From: UBA4465 sp002292365
Lineage (GTDB): Bacteria; Bacteroidota; Bacteroidia; Cytophagales; Cyclobacteriaceae
Direction: 5' to 3'
Assembly: GCA_943788615.1 (NCBI GenBank)
Contig: CALSQY010000001.1
Coordinates: 744,001 to 808,000, forward strand
DNA: 64,000 bases
The translations under genes and the position numbers were made by a program. Of this stretch, positions 8,647-19,400 are shown piece after piece; position 1 is the stretch's first letter; each line of letters begins with the position of its first letter. Below the pieces are notes generated by a model. The model had not been told where the DNA came from and did not search any database. It worked only from the letters and a program-made list of their open reading frames with translations.

Positions 8647-10596
8647 ATGAACCCAATTAAGGTCTTACTTTTCTTAAGTATTTTTGGAATTAATTATCGG
8701 ATCCACGGACAAAGTGATGCGACTACGGTGCTGAAAATTGATTCTGATAGCCTTTCGTCAAATATTATCATCAATCGATATGATTTTGAGAACATCAATA
8801 AAATTCCTCGATATTTCAAAAAATCTCAAATTTTACTGCTTAATGAGCTCGAAAAAAAGAAAGATTATCAGACCCAATATGGCATTTTATCGAAGTACGT
8901 TAGGAATTTTGGTATCGAAAATTTTTATTCTGAAACTAGATTACTTTGGCGATTGGCAAAGCTGACAGAAATGTTTGGTGATTATGAAGATGCTAAGTCT
9001 CTCTATCGTTTGGTCTTGAGGCATCATCACGGTGGGATTAATACAGATGAATTAGAGTTGTATTATGATTCCTTAAACAACCAGGAGGTAGCTCAGTTTG
9101 TGCCTATTGAATATTATTATGAGATGGTCGAACATCGAAAACTTATCGATACCCTGATGCCTCCAAAGGGTGTATTGCTTAATATGGGGTTTTCGGTGAA
9201 TAGTAGGGGTGCTGATTATGGACCGGCATTCAGCCAAAATAATGGGGCTTTGCTTTTCACTTCACAAAGAGAAGAGTTGAGTATGGAGATCAACAAAAAT
9301 AGAAATGAGGATCTATACATCAGTTATGTGGATGCTTATGGTACTTGGTCTAAGGCTTATGCTATGGAAGAGATTAATTCTAATTACAATGAAGGTTCGG
9401 CCTGTTTAAGTTCGGATGGGAATACGCTGTATTTTTCTCGTTGTGACTGCCCATCGTGCTATGGTGATTGCGATCTCTTCAGTGCCATTTTGAAGGACAG
9501 CATATGGATGGACATAAAAAACCTAGGAATCAATGTAAATAGTTTAAGTTGGGATTCACATCCCTCGTTATCCCACAGTGGAGATACCCTCTTTTTTGCA
9601 TCAGATCGTTTGGGTGGTTTTGGTTTATCTGATATTTATTTTACCACGAAAAAAGATGGATCTTGGACACAAAGCCAAAATATGGGGCCTATCATCAATA
9701 CTAGAAATAATGAAGTAAGCCCGTTTTATCACCCACTGTTTGGGGTACTTTACTTCTCATCAAATGGACAGCTCTACAATTTTGGAGCATTTGATATTTA
9801 TAAATCGTATAATATCATGGATAAATGGAGTGAACCTATCAATATAGGACCCTTGGTTAATGGAACGGGGAGCGAGTTTTATTTTACCATTGATGCAAAC
9901 TCCAAAGATTTGTACTATGCAAGATCATCTTCTAAAGACTTGGATAAATTGGATTTATATTCTTTCCCACTCCCTATGGGTGCCAGACCCGATGCGATAG
10001 CACAATTGAAGGGAAGTTTAACGGATGCTTTGAATGGAAAGCCTTTTGGTGGAATAGTGTCTGTAATAGATATGGATCAAGGGGTAGAGGTGGCTCCTAA
10101 ATATCTGAAAGAAGATGGAACTTTTGAGTTTAATTTAATTGATCAGAGAAATTATTTACTTGTGATACAAGGCGATGATTTCTTCAGGATAGAGGAAGCA
10201 TTTTACTTAGATGGATATGTAGAATTGAATAAGACTACAGAGCCTATGAATGCCCGAATGAAATTTGAATCTGTAGAGTTCGATAATGGTAAAGCTGAAA
10301 TTAAGCCTGAAATGTATGGAGATCTCAATAAAATAATTAATTTTTTATATGATAATATTGACTTCAAGTTAAAGATTTCTGGGCATACAGATTCTCAAGG
10401 ATCTCAAGCACTGAATTTACAATTATCCAAAGATCGAGCGGAAAACATTCGAGACTATATTGTGATTTTCGCAGGTATTCTAGAAAGTCGTGTCGAGTGG
10501 GAAGGATTGGGAAATTCTGTGCCTTTGGTGGAAGAAAATACTGAGGCAGATAAGAAAATTAATAGAAGGGTAGAGTTTCAAATCTACAGAGAATGA
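8647..10596 (+). CDS. PorE-like OmpA-family protein (helical repeat, PD40 propeller, CRD, OmpA C-terminal domain)
   Basis: The 649-residue exported protein has a signal peptide ending near IHG-QS and a helical TPR-like region (about 50-130). A PD40/WD40-like propeller follows (about 185-440, with repeats such as FSRCDCPSC, FFASDRLGG and YFSSNG). Next comes a small carboxypeptidase-regulatory-like beta domain (about 450-530) and then an OmpA peptidoglycan-binding domain (about 540-649, with ISGHTDSQGS and NRRVEF). This domain order matches PorE, the periplasmic peptidoglycan anchor of the type IX secretion machinery. The porQ operon starts 170 bp away on the other strand. Other OmpA-PD40 proteins of Bacteroidota share this order, so the PorE name is likely but not certain. 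Confidence 0.72.
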   Translation: MNPIKVLLFLSIFGINYRIHGQSDATTVLKIDSDSLSSNIIINRYDFENINKIPRYFKKSQILLLNELEKKKDYQTQYGILSKYVRNFGIENFYSETRLLWRLAKLTEMFGDYEDAKSLYRLVLRHHHGGINTDELELYYDSLNNQEVAQFVPIEYYYEMVEHRKLIDTLMPPKGVLLNMGFSVNSRGADYGPAFSQNNGALLFTSQREELSMEINKNRNEDLYISYVDAYGTWSKAYAMEEINSNYNEGSACLSSDGNTLYFSRCDCPSCYGDCDLFSAILKDSIWMDIKNLGINVNSLSWDSHPSLSHSGDTLFFASDRLGGFGLSDIYFTTKKDGSWTQSQNMGPIINTRNNEVSPFYHPLFGVLYFSSNGQLYNFGAFDIYKSYNIMDKWSEPINIGPLVNGTGSEFYFTIDANSKDLYYARSSSKDLDKLDLYSFPLPMGARPDAIAQLKGSLTDALNGKPFGGIVSVIDMDQGVEVAPKYLKEDGTFEFNLIDQRNYLLVIQGDDFFRIEEAFYLDGYVELNKTTEPMNARMKFESVEFDNGKAEIKPEMYGDLNKIINFLYDNIDFKLKISGHTDSQGSQALNLQLSKDRAENIRDYIVIFAGILESRVEWEGLGNSVPLVEENTEADKKINRRVEFQIYRE

Positions 10597-10641
10597 GCGC
10601 TGGAAAAATAAAAGGCTCAAGTTCGTAGTGAGCGAATACGT

Positions 10642-11955
10642 TTAGAATAACTTGATGATGTCGTTGATGATGGCGTAGGTCATCAATGCCAAGAGCACTA
10701 TCATGCCTACTTTTTGAGCATTTTCTAGAAAGGTATCAGAGGGCTTTTTTCCAGTAATTATTTCCCAAGTTAAAAATACTACATGCCCACCATCTAATGC
10801 AGGTATGGGTAAGAAATTCATAAATGCGAGTACCATGGAAAGCATTCCTGTAATACGCCAAAATCTTTGCCAATCCCAAGTACCACCAAAAATTTTCGCA
10901 ATGCCTATTGGACCAGAAAGAGATTTATTTGCGGAGACTTCCCCAGCAAATATTTTTTTAAAGCCTTTGATGTTATCCCAAACAATACTGAAAGCCAGTT
11001 CAGTCCCTAGTGGTATAGATTCTGCAAGAGTATATTCAATGGTGGAAATTTCATTCAATCGATTGGCTTGAAAGCCAATTTTACCTTCTTCATTGACCTC
11101 AATATTTAAAGTTTTTTGGACATTAGATCGATTGATCAATAAAGTGATTTGGGTCCCGGCCAAGGTATCCATACTTGCTTGGAGTTGATCGTAAAACTCA
11201 ATTTCAGCATCATTCAATGCGATAATTTTATCCCCTACTTGCAGTCCACCAAGATCGGCAGGGCTGCCTTCGATGACCGCACCAATATCAAAAATTAATC
11301 TATAAAAAATAAATTTTTGGGCATTGTTTTCTTCTGCAAAATCATCGACAAAATCATTGGGTATGGGTATGGTTAGTCTTTTTCCATCACGGTCTACCGT
11401 AAAGTATCCATCACTACTGAGGAGGACGGCTGGACTGGCCAAGTCTCTAAAGCGTTCATAATCTTCGCCATTAATATTAAGGATTCTGTCTCCCGTCTTA
11501 AGTCCTATGGACTCACCCAATTCATAAGCTACAATCCCGTATTTGTTTAATTCTTGTTTGGATAGATAGGTATCCCCGTGGGTATATTTAAATCCTATAA
11601 ATATAACGACACCTAGGATTACATTGACGATGATTCCACCCATCATCACGATTAGTCTTTGCCAAGCGGGCTTGGACCTAAATTCATGTGGCTGAGGTGC
11701 GGCGCGCATCGCAGTCACGTCTAACGATTCATCGATCATTCCAGCGATTTTAACAAATCCTCCTAAGGGAATCATACCGAAAGAATATTCAGTATCTCCG
11801 AATTTTTTACCCCATATTTTTGGAGGAAATCCAATAGAAAATTGCTCTACCCGCATGCCAAATGCTTTAGCTGCGAGTAAATGTCCTAATTCGTGCAACC
11901 CCACTAAAATGGACAAACCGAGAATCAGTTGTCCTACCATGATGAATACTTCCAT
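10642..11955 (-). CDS. rseP: Site-2 intramembrane zinc metalloprotease RseP
   Basis: This 437-residue membrane protease has the zinc motif HELGH at residues 21-25 in the first membrane segment and the second metal motif LDGG in 'IPALDGGH' near the C-terminus. Two PDZ-like regions lie between them, including GVVAYELGESIGLKTGDRI-like and AVIEGSPADLGGLQVGDK-like segments. RseP cleaves transmembrane anti-sigma factors and leftover signal peptides. The start codon overlaps the dxr stop by one base (TAATG), so dxr and rseP are coupled; an alternative ATG lies five codons downstream. The dxr-rseP pairing is widespread. The gene converges on the PorE-like gene 45 bp away. Confidence 0.93.
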   Translation of the reverse strand: MEVFIMVGQLILGLSILVGLHELGHLLAAKAFGMRVEQFSIGFPPKIWGKKFGDTEYSFGMIPLGGFVKIAGMIDESLDVTAMRAAPQPHEFRSKPAWQRLIVMMGGIIVNVILGVVIFIGFKYTHGDTYLSKQELNKYGIVAYELGESIGLKTGDRILNINGEDYERFRDLASPAVLLSSDGYFTVDRDGKRLTIPIPNDFVDDFAEENNAQKFIFYRLIFDIGAVIEGSPADLGGLQVGDKIIALNDAEIEFYDQLQASMDTLAGTQITLLINRSNVQKTLNIEVNEEGKIGFQANRLNEISTIEYTLAESIPLGTELAFSIVWDNIKGFKKIFAGEVSANKSLSGPIGIAKIFGGTWDWQRFWRITGMLSMVLAFMNFLPIPALDGGHVVFLTWEIITGKKPSDTFLENAQKVGMIVLLALMTYAIINDIIKLF

Positions 11956-13103
11956 TAATGAATCAATTCGTTTGCTTTAGTTCTTGTTTCTTTGTCGGTA
12001 TTGATTAAATCTTCCAAATTTGGAGCACGAAGATAAGACACTTTTTCGAGGCAGTTTTCAATAATTTCGGATATCTGTAAAAATCTTATGCGATCATTTA
12101 AAAATGCTTCGACGGCAATCTCATTTGCTGCATTGAGAATACAGGGATGGTTGCCCCCAGAAGAACAGACGTCATAAGCCAATTGAAGGTTTCTGAAAAG
12201 TTTAATATTGGGAGGTTCAAAAGTCAGGTTTGAGTAATCTGTAAAATTAAATCTTGGGAAATCTGACAGGATTCTTTTAGGATAAGCTAGTGCGTATTGT
12301 ATGGGGAGTTTCATGTCAGGAAGTCCCATTTGGGCTTTCATAGAACCATCTTCAAATTGGACCAAGGAGTGTACTATAGATTGAGGATGAATAATAACCT
12401 CTATTTGTTCAGTACTTAACCCAAAGAGCCATTTGGCTTCAATGACCTCAAGCCCTTTGTTCATTAATGTAGCTGAATCGATGGTGATTTTAGCGCCCAT
12501 GACCCAATTGGGATGTTTAAGGGCTTTCTCCTTTTTTATGTTTTGGAGAAAGGCTGCATCCTTACCTCGGAAAGGGCCGCCAGAGGCTGTTAAAATGATT
12601 TTTTCAAGTGGATTTTGATATTCACCCACTAAACATTGAAAAATAGCTGAATGTTCAGAATCAACAGGGAAAATGGGAACTCCAGACGTTTCAGCTAGTT
12701 TCATGATGATTTCCCCAGCAACTACAAGTGTTTCTTTGTTCGCCAAAGCAATAGGTTTTTTAGCCTCAATTGCCTTTATTGTAGGCATCAATCCAGCATA
12801 ACCTACCAACGCAGTAAGGACCATATCAATGGTACTCATTTGAACGGCATCATTGAGTGCTGCCATTCCTGCGTATACTTTGATGTGTAAGGGATCTAGG
12901 GCATTAAATACCTCTTTGTAAATAGATTCGTCTGTTACGATGACGACGTTGGGATTAAATTTTTTGGCCTGTGCCACAATCAAAGTGGCATTTCTATGAC
13001 AGGTGAGTAATTCTATCTGAAACAGTTTGGGATGGGCTTCTATCACTTCAAGAGCCTGTTTCCCGATGGATCCGGTAGATCCGAGAATAGCGATATTTTT
13101 CAA
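11955..13103 (-). CDS. dxr: 1-deoxy-D-xylulose 5-phosphate reductoisomerase
   Basis: Dxr converts 1-deoxy-D-xylulose 5-phosphate to 2-C-methyl-D-erythritol 4-phosphate with NADPH, the committed step of the MEP isoprenoid pathway. The 382-residue protein begins with the NADPH-binding loop GSTGSIGK (8-15). It also has the metal and substrate motifs VDSEHSA, ASGGPFRG and HPQSIVHS, followed by the C-terminal helical domain with NAANEIAVEAF. Length is usual. It lies in a minus-strand operon between the GH3 gene (7 bp upstream) and rseP (1-base overlap). Nothing unusual is seen in the sequence. Confidence 0.97.
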   Translation of the reverse strand: MKNIAILGSTGSIGKQALEVIEAHPKLFQIELLTCHRNATLIVAQAKKFNPNVVIVTDESIYKEVFNALDPLHIKVYAGMAALNDAVQMSTIDMVLTALVGYAGLMPTIKAIEAKKPIALANKETLVVAGEIIMKLAETSGVPIFPVDSEHSAIFQCLVGEYQNPLEKIILTASGGPFRGKDAAFLQNIKKEKALKHPNWVMGAKITIDSATLMNKGLEVIEAKWLFGLSTEQIEVIIHPQSIVHSLVQFEDGSMKAQMGLPDMKLPIQYALAYPKRILSDFPRFNFTDYSNLTFEPPNIKLFRNLQLAYDVCSSGGNHPCILNAANEIAVEAFLNDRIRFLQISEIIENCLEKVSYLRAPNLEDLINTDKETRTKANELIH

Positions 13104-13110
13104 ATTACTT

Positions 13111-14610
13111 TTATTTTTCTTTGAATGGATGGAGTGCCTCGACTATTTTTCTGTCATTGCTTAATCTAGGCACTTTGTTTTGCCCGCCCAATTTCCCAAT
13201 GGATTTCATATATTTTATAAAGGCATCAGCTTTGAGTGTGACCACTTGTAAGGGATCCAATACAGCACCCTTTATCAAATCATCATAATAGCTATTGAGC
13301 TGTTGCATGTTCAAATTTAACTCTTTTTTGAAAGCGGATACATCATGGGGCCTTTGAGCAAAAGCTATATACCATTCGTGAAGCGGAAGTCCAGAGGTGG
13401 GCGTCACTTGGGGGGCGACCGTATATTCAATAAGTTCCGTCTCAGGAAATTTCTGACAAGTACGGGTCATGGCTTTCTCCACTTCTTCTCCAATGACATG
13501 TTCTCCAAATGCAGAGATGAAATGCTTAATTCGACCAGTCACAATAATGCGGTGAGGATAAGTACTTAGAAACTTCACAGTATCTCCTATAGCATAACCC
13601 CAAAGGCCTGCATTACTGTTTAGGATCACAGCATAATTGACCCCAATTTCAACTTCTTCAAGGGTAAGTCTTTTGCATGATTCATTAAAAAAATCGGAGG
13701 CAGCAATAAATTCAAAAAAAATCCCACTGTTAGAAAGCAAAAGGAGACCTTTTGAAGCTTGACTGTCTTGATAAGCAATAAATCCTTCAGATGCAGGATA
13801 GGTTTCTATGCTGTCGATGGTTTTTCCTATGGTTTCATATAATTTTTTTTGATAGGGCTCAAAATTTACTCCTCCGTACACAAAAAGAGAAAAATTAGGA
13901 AAAACATCTTTAATCGATTTACCTTTCCGACTTACCAATTTGTCAAAATACATTTGAACCCAAGGAGGAATACCAGAAATTAACGATAAGTCTTGATTTT
14001 CAGTTTCTAGAATGATTTGGTCTACTTTCTGCTCCCAGTCTTCCAAGCAATTGGTTGGGTAGCTTGGCAGCTGATTGGATTTGAGGTAAGTTGGGATTAA
14101 ATGATTGACGATCCCAGACAATCTCCCTGTCGGAATCCCAGAAGTATAGGTTAAGGTAGGACTTCCAGAAAGGAAGATTAGCTTTTTATCCAGAAAGGCA
14201 CTTTTTCCTGTTTCATTCACATAGGATAATATAGCATTTCGGGCACTGTTGATGTGGTTGGGAATAGAATCCTTTGTGATGGGTATGTATTTGGCCCCAC
14301 TAGTTGTCCCAGAGGTTTTGGCTAAATAGGCAGGTAGACCTGGCCAAAGAATATCTTTTTTGCCTTTAAGAATTTCATTTATATAGGGCTTTAATTCTTC
14401 ATAATCTCGAATTGGTACCCGATGAGTAAAGTCCTTATGATTTCGAATTTCATCAAATTGATGGTCTCTTCCAAATTGGGTTTTTAAACCTGATTTTATC
14501 AATTTTCTAAACAAGTTCGATTGAAACTTACCTGGATTGAACGCCCATTTTTTTTGGTCGTAAACTATCCATTTGGCTATTGGCTTACTTAAGATAGATC
14601 GAATCCCCAT
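13111..14610 (-). CDS. GH3-family acyl-adenylate synthetase (auxin-responsive promoter family)
   Basis: The 499-residue protein resembles the bacterial GH3 branch of the ANL adenylate-forming enzymes. It has the nucleotide-binding loop AKTSGTTSGAKYIPIT (about residues 92-107), an 'SEGFIAYQ' core motif and the late segment 'LWGYAIGDTVKF'. Plant GH3 enzymes join hormones to amino acids. Bacterial homologues, common in Bacteroidota, have no settled substrate, so the reaction here (ATP-dependent acyl activation, perhaps amide formation) is inferred from the fold. It heads the GH3-dxr-rseP operon, with a good -7 box 49 bp upstream and three TGTGAAA repeats in the leader. Confidence 0.85.
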   Translation of the reverse strand: MGIRSILSKPIAKWIVYDQKKWAFNPGKFQSNLFRKLIKSGLKTQFGRDHQFDEIRNHKDFTHRVPIRDYEELKPYINEILKGKKDILWPGLPAYLAKTSGTTSGAKYIPITKDSIPNHINSARNAILSYVNETGKSAFLDKKLIFLSGSPTLTYTSGIPTGRLSGIVNHLIPTYLKSNQLPSYPTNCLEDWEQKVDQIILETENQDLSLISGIPPWVQMYFDKLVSRKGKSIKDVFPNFSLFVYGGVNFEPYQKKLYETIGKTIDSIETYPASEGFIAYQDSQASKGLLLLSNSGIFFEFIAASDFFNESCKRLTLEEVEIGVNYAVILNSNAGLWGYAIGDTVKFLSTYPHRIIVTGRIKHFISAFGEHVIGEEVEKAMTRTCQKFPETELIEYTVAPQVTPTSGLPLHEWYIAFAQRPHDVSAFKKELNLNMQQLNSYYDDLIKGAVLDPLQVVTLKADAFIKYMKSIGKLGGQNKVPRLSNDRKIVEALHPFKEK

Positions 14611-14613
14611 ATT

Positions 14614-14666
14614 TGTGAAAATAAATTATTAACTGTTTCACATACTTTCATTATTTCACAAAATTA
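14614..14666 (-). promoter_or_regulatory. Candidate promoter and TGTGAAA repeats before the GH3-dxr-rseP operon
   Basis: On the minus strand a perfect Bacteroidota -7 box TAATTTTG lies at 14659-14666; the -33 TTG is only partly matched. Just downstream are two direct copies of TGTGAAA (14654-14660 and 14636-14642, 18 bp apart) and one inverted copy (14614-14620). They fall in the predicted leader, where a repressor could bind. Each repeat is also one mismatch from the DnaA box TTWTNCACA, which matters because dnaA is the next gene. Confidence 0.4.
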
Positions 14667-14810
14667 CTATGGTTAAGTTTTGATTGACAGATTATTGAAA
14701 AATCATTTTGATTAAAAACTTATTTTAGCAATTTATATAGGGTGGCTGAGTGGCTTTTTTGGGGAGATATTTTGTTTTGGAAGGCATATTGAAATATACT
14801 ACCGGAGGGT

Positions 14811-14839
14811 AAAAGGGAAAATAAAATGCCCTTTTTTTT
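14811..14839 (-). terminator. Candidate terminator after dnaA
   Basis: The arms AAAAGGG (14811-14817) and CCCTTTT (14829-14835) pair around an 11-base AT-rich loop, with extra T on the plus-strand side and A/T runs on both sides. The hairpin lies 9 bp past the dnaA stop and could act in either direction. The stem is short, so confidence is moderate. Confidence 0.45.
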
Positions 14840-14847
14840 GAGACAAA

Positions 14848-16248
14848 TTAAATGGCTTTTAACTTTATTTTTTTCTTCAATTCTTCTATTGCGTATTTAA
14901 ATTTGGAATTGGTGTCAATCATATCGCTTACGGACTGTAAGGCATAGATCACCGTACTGTGATCTCGACCTCCAAAATGATAACCGATGGATTTTAATGA
15001 ATGGTTCGTATAGTCTTTGGCAAAATGCATGGCTACTTGTCTTGCAATGACCACTTCTTTTTTTCGCGTTTTTGCCTTCATGTCATCGATAGAAATATTA
15101 AAATATTCACCTACCGTTTTTTGAATGTAATCAACCCCAACTTCTGAGTCAATATGAGAGACTATATTTTTAAGAATCGTTTTGGCAAGTTCTAAATCTA
15201 CTTCGACATTGGTGAGAGAAGCATGGGCAATCATGGAGATAATTACACCTTCCAATTCTCGAATATTAGTATTGACACTATACGCTAGATATTCAATAAC
15301 TGGGTCGGATATAAGAATGCCATCTGCCTGTAATTTCTTTCTAATGATTGCGATGCGTGTTTCGAAATCAGGTTGTTGAATATCTGCAGTTAAGCCCCAT
15401 TTGAATCTTGAAACCAATCGCTCTTGAAGACCACTTAAATCTTTTGGAGGCCGATCCGAAGTCATGATGATTTGCTTTCCAGATTGATGCAAGTGATTGA
15501 ATATGTGGAAAAATATTTCTTGAGTTTTTTCTTTATCTTTCAAAAACTGAACATCATCCAACATAAGTACATCCACATTCCTGTAATAAGCTATAAATTC
15601 CTGAAGGCTGTTACTTTTCAGCGCATCTATGAATTGATTGGTGAATTTTTCAGAAGCCACATAGAAAACATATTTTTCGGGATGATTGCGTTTGATTTCG
15701 TTACCAATAGCCTGGATTAAATGGGTTTTGCCCAGTCCAACGCCCCCATAAACCATAAATGGATTGAATGAGGTAATTCCTGGTTTATTGGCCACGGCAA
15801 ATCCTGCAGACCTTGCCAATCGGTTACAATCACCTTCGATGTAATTATCAAATTGATAATTGGGATTTAGGTTAGAGTCACTGGCCAGTTCTTGCATGAA
15901 CTGAGGATTTTTATATTTATCATATCCATTGACGCGTGATTTGTTAAACCCACCTTTGTTGCCACCTACATTGACCGTGTAGGGTTGGTTCGAGGCACTG
16001 CCATTGTCCATAACCACTGCATACTCTAATTTACCGTTTTGGCCAATTACTTTATGAATGGCCTGCTGCAGAATATGTATGTAATTTTCTTCGAGCCACT
16101 CATAAAAAAATTGACTGGGCACCTGAATAGTCAATACGGCATCTTCTAGTTTTACTGGAACAATGGGCATAAACCATGTATTAAAACTTTGTTCCGGTAT
16201 TTGCTCTTTAATCCTTAAAAGGCAATTACTCCATTTTTCTACGTGCAT
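14848..16248 (-). CDS. dnaA: Chromosomal replication initiator protein DnaA
   Basis: The 466-residue protein shows all four DnaA domains. Domain I (about 1-80) has W-containing helices; a short low-complexity linker follows (about 85-125). The AAA+ domain has Walker A GGVGLGKT (168-175) and Walker B VLMLDDVQF. The C-terminal helix-turn-helix domain carries the DnaA signature FGGRDHSTVIYA (425-436) that reads DnaA boxes. DnaA opens oriC and also acts as a transcription factor. The gene stands alone on the minus strand, with an AT-rich 221-bp divergent region shared with the mutase gene. No perfect DnaA-box cluster was recognised there, so the origin is not placed. Confidence 0.98.
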   Translation of the reverse strand: MHVEKWSNCLLRIKEQIPEQSFNTWFMPIVPVKLEDAVLTIQVPSQFFYEWLEENYIHILQQAIHKVIGQNGKLEYAVVMDNGSASNQPYTVNVGGNKGGFNKSRVNGYDKYKNPQFMQELASDSNLNPNYQFDNYIEGDCNRLARSAGFAVANKPGITSFNPFMVYGGVGLGKTHLIQAIGNEIKRNHPEKYVFYVASEKFTNQFIDALKSNSLQEFIAYYRNVDVLMLDDVQFLKDKEKTQEIFFHIFNHLHQSGKQIIMTSDRPPKDLSGLQERLVSRFKWGLTADIQQPDFETRIAIIRKKLQADGILISDPVIEYLAYSVNTNIRELEGVIISMIAHASLTNVEVDLELAKTILKNIVSHIDSEVGVDYIQKTVGEYFNISIDDMKAKTRKKEVVIARQVAMHFAKDYTNHSLKSIGYHFGGRDHSTVIYALQSVSDMIDTNSKFKYAIEELKKKIKLKAI

Positions 16249-16469
16249 GTAGGTATGATTTTAGAGGAGGTCATTTTTCTTTTTTTGGATTATTATTTTA
16301 TTAAGTGTTTTCAAATTTGGGGTAAAAAAGTTTAAGAAAAAAGTGAAATATGATTTGAATTAAAATAAATTAAAAGAGTTCTTTTTTACTTTCCTAATTT
16401 AATATTTTTTTAATGAATTTTAATTGTTTAAGGCAAAAATTACCATAAATATATTAACAGATTCGATTA

Positions 16470-19400
16470 ATGCATCTTGATCAATTAGTTTTGTTTAGCA
16501 TGAAGGAGGGTCAAGCGACATTCAGCGAATTTTCAAAATCGACTTTCAAAAATTGGGTTAAAGAAATTAAGCAAAAAAGTTCCGATTTAGATTTTGAAAA
16601 AGAATTAAAATGGCGAGATCCATGGGGGATTGAGTTAGATCCTTTTTTTGATGATTCCAATACCACAGCGGCGACTTACATCACACATTTTTTTTCAAGC
16701 CATCCGTATCCTCAATGGAAATTACTTCACAAAATCAGAGTAAAAGACGATAAAACTGCCAATAGTGAAGCGCTCGAAGCACTTAATAATGGTTGTGAAG
16801 GTATTATTTTCAATGTACAGCACCATGCTCCCAATCCAGACATTTTGTATGATCAAATTCAGGCCTCACATTGCAGTATTTTTTTCATGGGATCAAGGAC
16901 GAAAGATTTAGATAATTTTTTTAATCACTACCGCTCTTTGAAGGCAATTGCATTCGAAGGGGGTGCAGATAACTGGGTGTCGGGACACGCTCAATTCAGT
17001 TTTACCATTGACGCAACTCATTACCGAACCCTTAAAGAATGGTCAAGCCTTGCTTTACAAATTATTGATTGCTTAAAAAGTAAAAATCAATCCGTCACGG
17101 TGCACTTAGATCATGGTTCTCATTTTTATCATGAACTCACTCGGGTTCGTAGTTTGCGATTTATGGTGTCTGCACTTTGCAGAGCTGAGAAAATCCCTTT
17201 TTCAATAGATAGATTTCAGATACACTCCTCACCAAGAAAACGGGAAGGATTAGCTGAAGGCCTCATTTCAAATAGTGCGACAGGTCTGTCGTTAACCCTA
17301 GGGGCTGTAAATTATTTGTCATTTGAGTTAGATGCTGAGAACAGTACTGATGGACACCGCTGGTCTCGAAATGTGGGTAACTTACTTCGTGAGGAGGCCC
17401 AATTAACTTTTGAGCAAGACCCTATAGCTGGGTCCCATTTTTTAGATTTTTATTGCCATCAGCAATGCCTTGCCTTGTGGAGGTTGATACAATCAAAATT
17501 TGGGGACCTAACCTATGCGGACCTGATCGGTGAACATCATTATCATCCACCTTCATATGAGCTGGAAGGTTTTGTTCCAGGTAAACCTCCCTTTTTGAGA
17601 GGTCCTTACCTCACGATGTATACCCAAAGGCCTTGGACGATTCGACAATATGCCGGCTTCTCCACAGCTCTAGCCTCTAATTCATTTTATCGAAATAATC
17701 TAAAAGCAGGGCAAAAGGGGCTTTCGGTAGCTTTTGACTTGGCTACCCATAGGGGCTATGACAGTGATCATCCTCGTGTGATGGGAGATGTGGGAAAGGC
17801 AGGGGTTGCCATCGATTCAGTGGAGGACATGAAACTCCTTTTTGATCAAATCCCATTGGATCAAATGTCTGTTTCCATGACTATGAACGGGGCGGTAATT
17901 CCCATCATGGCTTTTTTTATTGTGACTGCAGAAGAGCAAGGGGTAAGGCCAAGTCAATTGACGGGAACAATTCAAAATGACATTTTGAAAGAATTCATGG
18001 TGCGAAATACCTACATCTATCCACCCAAGCCTTCGATTAGAATTATTGGAGACATTTTTGAGTTCTGTGCTGCTCACATGCCCAAATTTAATTCCATTAG
18101 TGTCAGCGGCTATCACATGCATGAAGCGGGTGCTTCAGCGCAATTGGAATTGGCATATACCTTGGCGGATGGATTGGAATACGTAAGAAAGGGGATGGAA
18201 GTAGGTATTCCTATAGATCAATTGGCACCGAGAATGTCATTTTTTTGGGGCATTGGAATGAACTTCATGACCGAAATCGCAAAAATGAGGGCTGCTAGGT
18301 TGTTGTGGGCCAAGCTCATGAAATCTTTTGATGCCCAAAATCCTAAGAGTATGGCTTTGCGTGCACATTCCCAAACTTCAGGATACAGTTTGACCGCACA
18401 GGATCCCTATAATAATGTGGGGAGGACCTGCATGGAAGCATTAGCAGCCATTTTTGGACACACCCAATCATTACATACCAACTCACTCGATGAGGCCCAC
18501 GCGTTACCCTCGGAATATTCGGCAGCCATAGCGCGTGAGACCCAAATATATCTTCAAAAGAAAACGGGTATTTCCCAGGTAATAGATCCTTTTGGTGGCT
18601 CCTTTTACCTTGAAAAACAAACCGAAGATCTGATCGATAAGGCGTGGAAAATTATCCAAGAAATAGAAGATATGGGAGGTATGATTGCAGCCATTGAGCG
18701 GGGATATCCGAAGATGAAAATCGAGGAGGTTGCTGCAACGACCCAAGCACATCTTGATACGGGGGTAGCGTCTATTGTGGGGGTCAATAAATACACTACG
18801 GATCAGAAAGATCATTTTGATTTACTTGAGGTGGATAACCAAGAGGTACGTGAGCAGCAAATGGCAAATATCAATGCCCTTAAGACACGACGTGATGATC
18901 ATAAAATTAATCAAGCATTAAAGAAATTAACAGAAGCAGCCGCTTCGGACAAGGGCAATTTGCTCGTATTGGCCATCGAGGCCGCCCGCCTAAGAGCGAC
19001 GCTTGGAGAAATAACCTTAGCCATGGAAAAAGAATTTGGAAGACACAAAGTATCACATCAAACGATTTCAGGAATTTATGCAAAATCAGCCCTTCAAGAT
19101 TGCTTTTTTAAAAAGGCCTTGGCACTCACAGGTACTTTTGCTGCCAAGGAAGGTCGTAGACCCCGTATTTTAATTGCCAAAATGGGTCAAGATGGTCACG
19201 ATAGAGGAGCTAAAATTATTGCCACTAGTTTTGCTGATTTGGGATTTGATGTAGACATAGGTCCTTTGTTTCAAACACCGAAAGAGACGGCCATGCAGGC
19301 GGCTGAAAATGATGTACATTTTGTAGGTGCCTCTTCATTGGCTGGGGGTCATCACACTTTGATTCCAAAACTGATCAAAGAGTTAGCGCTGCTCAACAGA

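Noticed and set aside
16249..16469. AT-rich dnaA / mutase divergent region as a replication origin
   Set aside because: It is AT-rich and beside dnaA, but I found no cluster of TTWTNCACA boxes, and oriC is often not next to dnaA in Bacteroidota.
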